Assembly (NCBI GenBank): GCA_003152795.1
Contig: PMBA01000146.1
Location: forward strand, 13,615-19,228
Direction: 5' to 3'
DNA: 5,614 nt
Origin: Acidobacteriaceae bacterium
GTDB taxonomy: Bacteria; Acidobacteriota; Terriglobia; Terriglobales; Acidobacteriaceae
Shown: positions 1-5,614 of the stretch, in pieces
Layout: every line of letters starts with the position of its first letter
Numbering within the stretch: the first letter of the stretch is position 1
Notes under the pieces: model-generated
The model's database searches: none
What the model saw: only the letters and a program-made list of their open reading frames with translations
What the model was told of the DNA's origin: nothing
Translations under genes and position numbers: made by a program

Positions 1-1172
1 CGCCAGTGCGCGGCGCGATCCAGCGACTGATAAACGCCGCCATCGGTGCCCAGCAGCATCTGGTCGGGATTGTCCGGGTCGATCCACAACGCGTGATGAT
101 CGCCGTGGTTTCCGCCGCCTGGTCCCTCGTCCGCTGCGAACGCGGCGCTGAAGCTCTTCCCGCCGTCTTCGCTGGCCGTCAGAAAGAATCCCGGCTTGTA
201 CACGCGATCCGGATTCTTGGGATCGGCCGCCAACCGGGCAAAGTAAAACGGCCGTCCGCTGACGTTGTACGAGTTGTTGACCTCGGCCCAACTCGCACCC
301 GCATCGTCCGAGCGGAACAGCGCCGTGTGATTCTTCGCCTCCACCACCGCGTAAACGCGCGCGTGGTTCGCGGGAGCGACCGCGATGCCGATTCGCCCCA
401 AATCGCCTTCCGGCAGACCTTTTCTCAGTTCCTGCCAAGTGGCGCCCGAGTCCGTGCTTTTGAACAGCCCGCTGCCCGGACCGCCCGACCGGAAGTTATG
501 CGGCTCACGGCGCACGTCCCACATGGCGGCATAGAGCACACTCGGATCTTGCGGGTCCATCGCCATCTCCGCACAACCCGTGCTGTCGTTGCGGTAGAGA
601 AGCTTGTTCCAGGTCTTGCCGCCATCGGTGGTCTTGAAAACACCTCGCTCCGGGTTCGAATTCCACAAATGGCCCAGCGCGCAGGCATAAACCGTCTTGC
701 TGTCCTTCGGATGCACCACCATGCGGCTAATGTGTTCGGAGTCGGAAAGTCCCATCGCCTCCCAACTCTCACCGCCATCTCGCGTGCGGTACACACCTGT
801 TCCCACCGACACGCTGTTGCGCACCCAGGACTCGCCCGTCCCCACCCAGACGGTTTGTGGATTGGAAGGGTCGATTGCGACCGAGCCAATCGAAAGCGAG
901 GGTTGTTTGTCGAAGATCGGTTTGAAAGTCGTGCCACCATCCACCGACTTCCATACGCCGCCGCTGGCCGAGCCGATGTAGATTGTCAGCCGCTGGCCTT
1001 CGTGAATCGCCGCGATGTCGGCGATGCGGCCGCCCATCGCTGCCGGGCCGATCGCGCGGATCGGAAGCCCGCTCAGCGTGTCAGAGTCCAGCGCCACATC
1101 CTGCGCCAGGGCGGAAACTGCCAGCGCGACGACGGAGAAAGCAATCCAGATGATTCGCACACGATTGAACAT
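1..1172 (-). CDS. Secreted Asp-box (BNR/VPS10-like) beta-propeller protein, 3' end cut off by window edge
   Basis: Reading the minus strand from ATG at 1172 gives 390 open codons that run off the left edge. Residues 1-23 are a Sec signal peptide: basic start, hydrophobic core, cleavage ALA|QD. The mature part carries at least seven Asp-box motifs of the S/T-x-D-G-G-x-T/S-W/F type: SVDGGTTF (76-83), TRDGGESW (130-137), TTDGGKTW (181-188), STDSGATW (239-246), SDDAGASW (288-295), SEDGGKSF (334-341) and GTDGG (375-379). Several are preceded by strand-like V/L-Y/W-A/V segments, and NHGDHHALWIDP lies just before the last one. This is the blade pattern of sortilin/VPS10-like or BNR 'glycosyl hydrolase' propellers, which in Acidobacteriota are often about 1,000 residues long. 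No catalytic residues can be assigned, so an enzymatic label is unsafe; ligand binding or outer-surface work is equally possible. GAGGG lies 4 bases before the ATG. It lies 99 bases downstream of the LolA-like gene on the same strand, probably in one operon. Confidence 0.9.
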   Translation of the reverse strand, partial: MFNRVRIIWIAFSVVALAVSALAQDVALDSDTLSGLPIRAIGPAAMGGRIADIAAIHEGQRLTIYIGSASGGVWKSVDGGTTFKPIFDKQPSLSIGSVAIDPSNPQTVWVGTGESWVRNSVSVGTGVYRTRDGGESWEAMGLSDSEHISRMVVHPKDSKTVYACALGHLWNSNPERGVFKTTDGGKTWNKLLYRNDSTGCAEMAMDPQDPSVLYAAMWDVRREPHNFRSGGPGSGLFKSTDSGATWQELRKGLPEGDLGRIGIAVAPANHARVYAVVEAKNHTALFRSDDAGASWAEVNNSYNVSGRPFYFARLAADPKNPDRVYKPGFFLTASEDGGKSFSAAFAADEGPGGGNHGDHHALWIDPDNPDQMLLGTDGGVYQSLDRAAHW

Positions 1173-1178
1173 ATTTCC
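1173..1178 (-). promoter_or_regulatory. Ribosome binding region of the Asp-box protein gene
   Basis: On the minus strand GAGGG (1177-1181) is followed by AAAT and then the ATG at 1172. The 4-base spacing is short but usable. Together with the signal peptide that begins directly at this ATG, it fixes the start. Confidence 0.5.
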
Positions 1179-1210
1179 CTCGAGCTCAAAGTCAAGATTC
1201 CATCTGCAAC

Positions 1211-1262
1211 GGAGCGTCGGGTGTCCCCGCCCGGCGGGACAGGCGAGACACCCGTCTCTCCA
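1211..1262. repeat. GC-rich imperfect palindrome between the two minus-strand genes
   Basis: The outer arms CGGGTGTC (1218-1225) and GACACCCG (1247-1254) are perfect inverted repeats of 8 bp. Inside lie CCCGCC (1226-1231) and GGCGGG (1233-1238), also inverted. A competing small hairpin is GAGAC (1245-1249) with GTCTC (1254-1258) around a 4-base loop. No T-run follows on either strand, so it is not a classic Rho-independent terminator. The style, with 'GGCGGGACAGGCGAGACACCC' type text, resembles dispersed intergenic palindromes I have seen in acidobacterial and other GC-rich genomes, but its copy number cannot be judged from one copy. It could act as an mRNA stability or processing element between the two genes. 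Confidence 0.5.
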
Positions 1263-1271
1263 CGTGCCGGT

Positions 1272-2042
1272 TCAGTTCTTCGGCGTGTCGGGCTTGGCCG
1301 GTGCGGGCGCCGGCGCGGGGGCGGGCATTTTGAAAATCGAATCGTCCGCCACCACATTAAGTTCGATTTTCGTAATCGTCAGCTTCTGCTTCTCCGGGCT
1401 TCCCTTGATGCCGCTCTCCACCGCGAACGGAAAGATGATTCCGTTTACTTCCTTGTAGTCGCCAATCGCCGACTCAGCCATCTGCTCGCTGCCCCGAATG
1501 GTGCGCTTGGTTTCTTCCTTAATTTCAAGGAAAGAGTCCGCATCAATGTAGACCGTCTGCACGTCGCCATTCTTGAGGGTGACTTTCAGTTTGTAAGCGT
1601 CCGTCCCTTCGATCTTCTCTTTTCCGAGAAGTTCGACCTGGTGCCCTTTGCTCTTGTAGTCCACCAGTGGGCCATCGACGTCAGCCATTTCTTCAACCTC
1701 TTTTGCCTCGTCCGCCGACATCAGTTCTGGATCTTTCTTGCCCGTAAAAGGCATGATCTGCCACGCATTCTTGCCGTCATAAGCCTGCACTGCGGTCAGG
1801 CCCTGAACGGTGAATTCCAGCCGAGCCAGGTTTCCCCGCTTCTGGATCAGCACCCCAGGCGCTTCCATCCCCGGCCCCATCGTCATCGTTGCCGTGGATT
1901 TGATCGACTGCACGCTTTTCAGCTTGTCCGATCCGCCACGCGCTTGAACGTTCTTCGCAATAATCTCGTCTACGGTTTGCGCCCATACAGCCGGAGCCAG
2001 CACCGCGACCGCAAGCATCCCGAAACACAGCTTTCTGAACAT
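1272..2042 (-). CDS. Exported LolA-like (outer-membrane lipoprotein-sorting-like) protein with Pro-Ala tail
   Basis: The 256-residue product has a clear Sec signal peptide at residues 1-21 (basic MFRK, hydrophobic core, cleavage VWA|QT). The mature start TVDEIIAKNVQARGG, followed by a Lys-rich SIKSTATM strand, is the typical opening of the COG2834/LolA-like proteins often named 'outer membrane lipoprotein-sorting protein'. The rest alternates short beta strands, e.g. AYDGKNAWQIMPF, KLKVTLKNGDVQTVYIDADS and DYKEVNGIIFPF, as expected for the open half-barrel shared by LolA, LolB and RseB. No lipobox is present, so the protein should be periplasmic and soluble. Residues 240-256 are a Pro-Ala repeat ending in KPDTPKN, probably disordered. 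True LolA chaperone activity is not shown; such paralogs are usually of unknown ligand. Start support is strong: AGGAGA lies 6 bases before the ATG, with a good promoter upstream. It is the first gene of the likely two-gene minus-strand unit. Confidence 0.88.
   Translation of the reverse strand: MFRKLCFGMLAVAVLAPAVWAQTVDEIIAKNVQARGGSDKLKSVQSIKSTATMTMGPGMEAPGVLIQKRGNLARLEFTVQGLTAVQAYDGKNAWQIMPFTGKKDPELMSADEAKEVEEMADVDGPLVDYKSKGHQVELLGKEKIEGTDAYKLKVTLKNGDVQTVYIDADSFLEIKEETKRTIRGSEQMAESAIGDYKEVNGIIFPFAVESGIKGSPEKQKLTITKIELNVVADDSIFKMPAPAPAPAPAKPDTPKN
1296..1325 (-). repeat. Pro-Ala codon repeat (five tandem PA dipeptides)
   Basis: Ten codons encode PAPAPAPAPA at residues 240-249 of the LolA-like protein, with near-identical 6-base units of the GCGGGC/GCCGGC type on the plus strand. 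Low-complexity GC-rich repeats like this change length easily. The peptide is probably an extended linker or tail. Confidence 0.8.
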
Positions 2043-2048
2043 GAGTGA

Positions 2049-2054
2049 TCTCCT
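2049..2054 (-). promoter_or_regulatory. Shine-Dalgarno of the LolA-like gene
   Basis: AGGAGA on the minus strand sits 6 bases before the ATG at 2042. It is the strongest ribosome binding site in the window and decides the start. Confidence 0.8.
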
Positions 2055-2092
2055 GAGATTTTTCTTTGGTAAGCCAACGGCGTGAATAGTAG

Positions 2093-2121
2093 ACGATAAG
2101 AGCCTTCCTCCGGACTGTCAA
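2093..2121 (-). promoter_or_regulatory. Sigma70-type promoter of the minus-strand pair
   Basis: On the minus strand the -35 box TTGACA (2116-2121) matches the consensus fully. The -10 box TATCGT (2093-2098) matches 4 of 6 bases, and the spacer is exactly 17 bp. Transcription would begin near 2086, giving a leader of roughly 44 bases with the AGGAGA site. The -35 box is only 7 bases from the most upstream possible GTG of the divergent kinase gene, so control of the two units probably interacts. Confidence 0.65.
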
Positions 2122-2173
2122 ATCAATCGTGCGGCACTCTAAAGAAAGACACTTCGACATTGTTCTGTTGAAA

Positions 2174-2213
2174 CCGGAAGATCGGATCGGGTCCCGTCCG
2201 TCCCTGCTTCCGG
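2174..2213 (+). promoter_or_regulatory. Nested inverted repeat upstream of the kinase start
   Basis: CCGGAAG (2174-2180) pairs perfectly with CTTCCGG (2207-2213). Inside it, CGGA (2183-2186) pairs with TCCG (2197-2200) around a GC-rich loop. This makes a stem-loop in the probable 5' leader of the kinase-regulator operon. There is no trailing T-run. It may be a regulator-binding palindrome or a structured leader; the sequence alone does not decide between them. Confidence 0.4.
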
Positions 2214-2269
2214 CCCGCTCGTCCCCACCCCGGCATGAATCCACTCCTCATGTGGGTTACCCTAGTCGC

Positions 2270-3373
2270 GTGCCTGTCTCCGCACCCATTTCCCCGCAAC
2301 GTCAGCCGGGCATTCTCAGCGTCTCGCTGATTTCGGCGGCGGTCGTGTCGGCAGCGGGCCTGCTGAAATTCTGGTATCTCTATCTCGACGATCTCGCGCG
2401 CGACCGCCCTGGAACGTTCGCCCAGCGCGCGCTGGAAGAAGGAACGGGGTGGCTCGCCGCAACAGTATTAATTCCCGCGATTGTCTGGGCAAGCCGCAGG
2501 TTCCGCTTCGGAGAGCATCCGTGGTGGCGACTTGCTCCGATCCACCTGGGCTTCGCGATCATGCTCTCGATTGCGCACACGACGCTGATGGCCGTCTCGC
2601 GCGCCATCGTCTTCCCGCTCGTCGGGATGGGAAGCTACGACTATGGCGCGATGCGTTGGCGCTATCCGATGGAATTCTCCAACTTCGTGGTCATTTATGC
2701 CATCTTCGTAGGCGCGCTTAACCTCTTCGATTATTACCGCGAGCTGCGCAACCGGCAGATCGTGGCGGCCGAACTGGAAGCTCGGCTCGCCCAGACGCAA
2801 CTCCAGAATCTACAGCTTCAGCTTCAACCGCACTTTCTGTTCAACACGCTGAACACCATTTCCTCCGTGATGTACGAGGACATTGCGCGCGCCGATGCCA
2901 TGCTGGCGCAACTCAGCGACCTGCTGCGGCGCACGCTGCGGCGGCCGGACGCGCAACAGGTCCCTCTCGAAGAGGAGATCGAAACCGTTCGAATGTATCT
3001 GCGCATCATGCAGGAACGCTTCGGCGAAGATCTGCGTGTGGAAGTCGCAATGGATCCAGATGTCGCACAGATGCTCGTCCCGCAACTGCTGTTGCAGCCG
3101 CTGGTGGAGAACTCGATTCGACATGCCGCTGGAAAGACGCCGCTGGAGGTAACGGTCCGCGCCGCTCGCAGCCAGGGCGAGCTGCTGCTGCGCGTCAGCG
3201 ACAACGGTCCTGGACTGCAAGGCGCGATCATCGAGAAAGGAATCGGACTCACCAACACCGCCGAGCGCCTTGCCGCGCTCTACGGCGAACGCCACCAACT
3301 GAGCTTCGACAACGGTCCGGACGGTGGATTGACGGTATCCGTGCGCATACCGCTGCAGGCGGCGACCGCATGA
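2270..3373 (+). CDS. Membrane sensor histidine kinase, LytS/His_kinase (PF06580) type
   Basis: From GTG 2270 the product has 367 residues. Four hydrophobic segments (about 14-37, 58-74, 88-118 and 136-153) form a membrane sensor region with little extracytoplasmic mass, suggesting that a signal is sensed within or near the membrane. A Gln/Leu-rich coiled linker (160-185) leads to the phospho-acceptor motif LQPHFLFNTLN with His188, typical of the LytS/YehU class. The ATPase part shows the N box LVENSIRHA (Asn281), DNGPG (311-315) and GIGLTN (324-329). The kinase should autophosphorylate and pass phosphate to the regulator encoded next. The frame is open back to GTG 2129 (414 aa), with other in-frame starts at TTG 2168 and GTG 2252. 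The extra Arg/Pro/Ser-rich residues look non-coding and cover an inverted repeat, so 2270 or 2252 is preferred. None of these starts has a good Shine-Dalgarno, so the start is uncertain while the gene is not. Confidence 0.88.
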   Translation: MPVSAPISPQRQPGILSVSLISAAVVSAAGLLKFWYLYLDDLARDRPGTFAQRALEEGTGWLAATVLIPAIVWASRRFRFGEHPWWRLAPIHLGFAIMLSIAHTTLMAVSRAIVFPLVGMGSYDYGAMRWRYPMEFSNFVVIYAIFVGALNLFDYYRELRNRQIVAAELEARLAQTQLQNLQLQLQPHFLFNTLNTISSVMYEDIARADAMLAQLSDLLRRTLRRPDAQQVPLEEEIETVRMYLRIMQERFGEDLRVEVAMDPDVAQMLVPQLLLQPLVENSIRHAAGKTPLEVTVRAARSQGELLLRVSDNGPGLQGAIIEKGIGLTNTAERLAALYGERHQLSFDNGPDGGLTVSVRIPLQAATA

Positions 3374-4140
3374 CCGCTTTGCGCGTCTTTGTGGTGGACG
3401 ACGAAGCGCCTGCGCGCCGCAAGCTGCTGCGCTTCCTGGCTGCAGATTCCGAGGTCGAGGTTGTTGGCGAAGCGGTGAATGGGCAGGAAGCGGTGGCAGG
3501 AATTCAGCGCACCCATCCTGACTTGCTTCTGCTCGATGTGCAGATGCCCGATTTCGACGGGTTCGAAGTGGTGAAGCAGTTGGCCGCGCCGCTGCCCCAG
3601 ATCGTGTTCGTCACCGCTTTCGACCAATACGCGATCCAGGCATTCGACGTGCACGCCTTCGGCTACCTGCTGAAACCGTTCGACCAGCCGCGCTTCCAGA
3701 GGGTTGTGGACGACGCCAAGCGGCAGGCACGCGCCCACCACAGTTCCAGCTCCAATTCCGAAGAAGTGTTGCGCAAACTGCTGGCCGATGTGGACCGCGC
3801 CCGGCGTGTCCCAGCGCGTCTGGTCGTCGAGCAGGGCGAACGAATGTTGTTCGTGGCGCCCGGCGAAATTGACTGGATCCAGAGCGAGCGCAACTACTTG
3901 CTCGTCCACGCTGGCGACAAGACGTACACGATCCGCGGAACACTGGATGCGATGGAGGAGCGGCTCGATCGCGCGGAATTTGTGCGCATCAATCGCTCGG
4001 CCCTCGTGCGTCTGGATGCGGTGCGCGAGTTGCAGAAGTGGTTTCACGGCGAATACAAAGTGATCTTGAAATCGGGCGCAGGCCTGATGTGGACGCGGCG
4101 GTATCTGGGAAGACAGGCGGAAATTCTGCAGAAGCTTTAG
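3370..4140 (+). CDS. LytTR-family response regulator (REC + LytTR DNA-binding domain)
   Basis: The 256-residue protein begins with a receiver domain (about 4-118): acidic pair Asp10-Asp11, phospho-acceptor Asp56 in LLLLDVQMPDFDGF, Thr82 in VFVTAFD, and Lys102 in YLLKPFD. A Ser/His-rich linker (about 120-148) joins it to a LytTR DNA-binding domain (about 149-252) with the characteristic EIDWIQSERNYLLVH, TIRGTL and FVRINRSALV segments. This is the LytT/AlgR/YehT architecture; phosphorylation by the upstream kinase should drive binding to direct-repeat promoter sites. The ATG overlaps the kinase stop (ATGA at 3370-3373), a strong sign of translational coupling and of a true kinase-regulator pair. 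All key receiver residues are present, so it should be phosphorylatable. Targets are unknown; the divergent exported genes and the downstream TPR gene are the nearest candidates. Confidence 0.94.
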   Translation: MTALRVFVVDDEAPARRKLLRFLAADSEVEVVGEAVNGQEAVAGIQRTHPDLLLLDVQMPDFDGFEVVKQLAAPLPQIVFVTAFDQYAIQAFDVHAFGYLLKPFDQPRFQRVVDDAKRQARAHHSSSSNSEEVLRKLLADVDRARRVPARLVVEQGERMLFVAPGEIDWIQSERNYLLVHAGDKTYTIRGTLDAMEERLDRAEFVRINRSALVRLDAVRELQKWFHGEYKVILKSGAGLMWTRRYLGRQAEILQKL

Positions 4141-4192
4141 GACGTCAATACGCAAGACTTGACCTTGTACCCCTTCCTGTCGGATTGGGTCA

Positions 4193-4219
4193 GGCGCGTC
4201 AGACGTGCCGCGCCAGGTT
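4193..4219 (+). terminator. Weak hairpin after the kinase-regulator operon
   Basis: GGCGCG (4193-4198) pairs with CGCGCC (4209-4214) around a 10-base loop and is followed by AGGTTTAT rather than a clean T-run. It lies 53 bases after the regulator stop. It may partly end transcription, but the large loop and poor tail make this a tentative call. Confidence 0.25.
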
Positions 4220-4251
4220 TATAGTTGTCGTCGCCGGCTTCAATTTAGAAT
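4220..4251 (+). promoter_or_regulatory. Possible promoter of the TPR gene
   Basis: TATAGT (4220-4225) and TAGAAT (4246-4251) each match 5 of 6 bases of a -10 box, in the only AT-richer stretch of the gap. The -35 partners are weak: TTGTCG at 4225-4230 is 15 bp before TAGAAT. From TAGAAT the leader would be about 35 bases long. The TPR gene may therefore have its own promoter, or be read through from the regulator gene. Confidence 0.3.
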
Positions 4252-4281
4252 TCGGATGCCACCAAAGCGCCACGCACCTAT

Positions 4282-4285
4282 GGAG
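4282..4285 (+). promoter_or_regulatory. Shine-Dalgarno of the TPR gene
   Basis: GGAG is followed by 7 bases (ATAAGGG) and then the ATG at 4293. This fixes the start, and a signal peptide begins immediately after it. Confidence 0.7.
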
Positions 4286-4292
4286 ATAAGGG

Positions 4293-5614
4293 ATGCCCGA
4301 TCTATGGCGAATATTGCTCACCCTGCTGTTCATCCTTCCCTTCTCGTCAGCACAGGAAACACACAGCCACAGTGCGCCTGAGAAACTGGGGAAAGTATCG
4401 TTTCCGATTTCCTGCGCAGCGGCAGTTCAGGAGCAGTTCGACCGAGCTGTAGCTCTGCTTCACTCCTTCGCTTACACCGCCGCCGAAAATGCATTTCAGG
4501 GCGTGGGCGAAATGGATCCGCGGTGTGCGATGGCACATTGGGGAATGGCTATGGCGTACTTTCACCAGCTTTGGGAACCGCCCATTGTGCCCGCGACAAT
4601 TTCGATTGCGCAAAGGGAAATCCAGCGGGCGCAGCAGATCGGGACGGACTCCGAACGCGAGCGCCTGTTCATCAATGCGCTGGGCTTGCTATATCAGGAC
4701 GCGGCCTCCGTTCCGTACCGCACGCGGGCGTTGAACTATGAGCACGCGATGAGCCATCTCGCTGCAGAGAACAGGAAAGATGTCGAAGCGCAGGTGTTTT
4801 ACGCGCTCGCACTCCTGGCGAACGCATCTCCGGCCGACAAGACCCATGCGAAGCAGAAACAGGCGGCCGATCTGCTTGAGCCGCTCAATCGCAGCTACCC
4901 GCAGCACCCGGGGATCCCTCACTACCTCATCCATGCTTACGACAATGCGGAACTCGCGCCAAAAGGCCTCCCGGCGGCAAAGGCCTACTCCCAGATTGCA
5001 CCGTCAGCGCCGCACGCATTGCACATGCCATCGCACATCTTCACGCGACTTGGCTTGTGGGACGACTCCATCCGTTCGAACCAGGCAGCCAGAGAGGCGG
5101 CACACCAGCAGGGAGACATGGGAGAAGAGCTTCACGCGATGGACTACTTGGTTTATGCCTATCTGCAAGGTGGACGCGACAATGAGGCAGCGAAGGTCAT
5201 CGGTCAGCTCAAGAACATGACGATGCTGGGTGCAGGCGAATTCAAGATCGCGTATGCGGCGACGGCGATGCCGATTCGCTATGCGGTTGAGCGGGGTCAA
5301 TGGGCCGAGGCTGCCCGCACAGTTCCTCCGGCAGGCGCCCCGCCTCAGGTTGCTGCAATCGCGGTTTGGGCGCGGGGCATCGGTTTGGCCCGGAGCGGGC
5401 ACATCGCCGAGGCGCGGCAAGAAATCGACAAATTGTTGCAGATCCAACAGCAGCTTCGCGCCCTGGGCAACGACTATTGGGCAACGCAGACGGGCATTCT
5501 GGCGCGCGAATTGATGGCATGGGCGGCGCAGGCGGATGGGAAACCGGATCAAGCCGCCAGCTTCATGCGTGCGGCTGCGGATGAGGAAGACGCAATCGAG
5601 AAGCTTCCGGTGAC
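4293..5614 (+). CDS. Exported TPR-type protein of unknown function, 3' end cut off by window edge
   Basis: The frame is open for 440 codons and leaves the window without a stop. Residues 1-20 form a Sec signal peptide (LLTLLFILPF core, cleavage SSA|QE). The mature protein is largely helical, with TPR-like helix pairs, e.g. FDRAVALLHSFAYTAAENAF (49-68) followed by CAMAHWGMAMAY (78-89), and ALGLARSG/AEAR-style helices near the end. Two strongly patterned motifs stand out: HPGIPHYLIHAYD (205-217) and HALHMPSHIFTRLGLW (241-256). From memory, similar motifs recur in acidobacterial and bacteroidete 'tetratricopeptide repeat proteins' of unknown role. Only two Cys occur in the visible part, Cys41 and Cys78. 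The family is usually somewhat longer than the visible part, so perhaps 100-200 residues are missing. No enzymatic function can be named; a periplasmic scaffold or a metal-binding role are both open. It lies 152 bases after the regulator gene on the same strand. Confidence 0.88.
   Translation, partial: MPDLWRILLTLLFILPFSSAQETHSHSAPEKLGKVSFPISCAAAVQEQFDRAVALLHSFAYTAAENAFQGVGEMDPRCAMAHWGMAMAYFHQLWEPPIVPATISIAQREIQRAQQIGTDSERERLFINALGLLYQDAASVPYRTRALNYEHAMSHLAAENRKDVEAQVFYALALLANASPADKTHAKQKQAADLLEPLNRSYPQHPGIPHYLIHAYDNAELAPKGLPAAKAYSQIAPSAPHALHMPSHIFTRLGLWDDSIRSNQAAREAAHQQGDMGEELHAMDYLVYAYLQGGRDNEAAKVIGQLKNMTMLGAGEFKIAYAATAMPIRYAVERGQWAEAARTVPPAGAPPQVAAIAVWARGIGLARSGHIAEARQEIDKLLQIQQQLRALGNDYWATQTGILARELMAWAAQADGKPDQAASFMRAAADEEDAIEKLPV

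Noticed and set aside
1211..1262. Rho-independent terminator after the LolA-like gene
   Set aside because: Hairpins can be drawn, but no T-run follows on the minus strand. The short gap to the next gene favours read-through.
6..2048. A 680-codon open frame on the plus strand
   Set aside because: It runs exactly antisense, codon in register, to both minus-strand genes. In that register stops arise only opposite TTA, CTA and TCA codons, which GC-rich genes rarely use, so a long open frame is expected. The minus-strand readings have signal peptides, ribosome sites and recognisable motifs, while this product is Arg/His-rich with no domain.
2117..2145. Possible plus-strand promoter for the kinase (TAAAGA as -10)
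   Set aside because: The -35 partner matches only about 3 of 6 bases and overlaps the better minus-strand -35 box. It is too weak to list.
2043..2269. LytTR direct-repeat binding sites in the divergent region
   Set aside because: Only single partial matches around GTT cores were seen (e.g. GCCGTTGGC on the minus strand). No properly spaced pair was found.
2235..2330. A 31-codon frame starting at ATG 2235, with a hydrophobic start and a lipobox-like LVAC
   Set aside because: It has no Shine-Dalgarno, overlaps the kinase N-terminus in another frame, and its second half looks random. A leader peptide role cannot be excluded but is not supported.
3280..4155. A 291-codon open frame on the minus strand across the regulator gene
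   Set aside because: It is an antisense shadow of the clearly recognised REC-LytTR gene, with a His/Arg-rich product and no recognisable domain.
5004..5552. A 182-codon open frame on the minus strand
   Set aside because: It lies antisense to the TPR gene, whose plus-strand frame is continuous with a signal peptide and conserved-looking motifs. The antisense product is Arg-rich with no family resemblance.

Overview
The window is GC-rich, densely coding bacterial DNA. Its gene content fits a soil or sediment Acidobacteriota member. The pointers are a large secreted Asp-box (BNR/VPS10-like) propeller protein, a LolA-like exported protein with a Pro-Ala tail, a LytS/LytTR two-component pair, and an exported TPR protein of a type I associate with that phylum. 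This placement is inference from gene families; no rRNA or other phylogenetic marker is present.

Layout. Positions 1-1172 (minus strand) hold the N-terminal 390 codons of a secreted Asp-box repeat protein whose 3' end lies beyond the left edge. Positions 1272-2042 (minus) hold a complete 256-aa LolA-like secreted protein. The 97-base stretch between them carries a GC-rich imperfect palindrome. Positions 2043-2269 form a divergent control region, with a good sigma70-type promoter for the minus-strand pair (TTGACA, 17 bp, TATCGT) and a nested inverted repeat ahead of the plus-strand operon. About 2270-3373 (plus) encodes a membrane histidine kinase of the LytS/His_kinase class, and 3370-4140 (plus) encodes its LytTR response regulator; the two genes overlap by ATGA. 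Positions 4141-4292 are non-coding, with a weak hairpin and a possible promoter. From 4293 to the right edge (plus) runs an exported TPR-type protein, cut off at 440 codons.

How the genes may fit together. The kinase and regulator are almost certainly translationally coupled partners. The minus-strand pair is probably one transcription unit fired divergently from the kinase operon, so it is a natural candidate for control by the regulator; no convincing LytTR binding site was found to prove this. Three of the five proteins carry Sec signal peptides cleaved before Gln, so much of the locus acts outside the cytoplasm.

No mobile element, CRISPR array, tRNA or rRNA was seen. The locus looks like ordinary chromosome. 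The points most worth a second look are the His/Cys pattern in the exported TPR protein, the structured leader and uncertain start of the kinase gene, and the intergenic palindrome.
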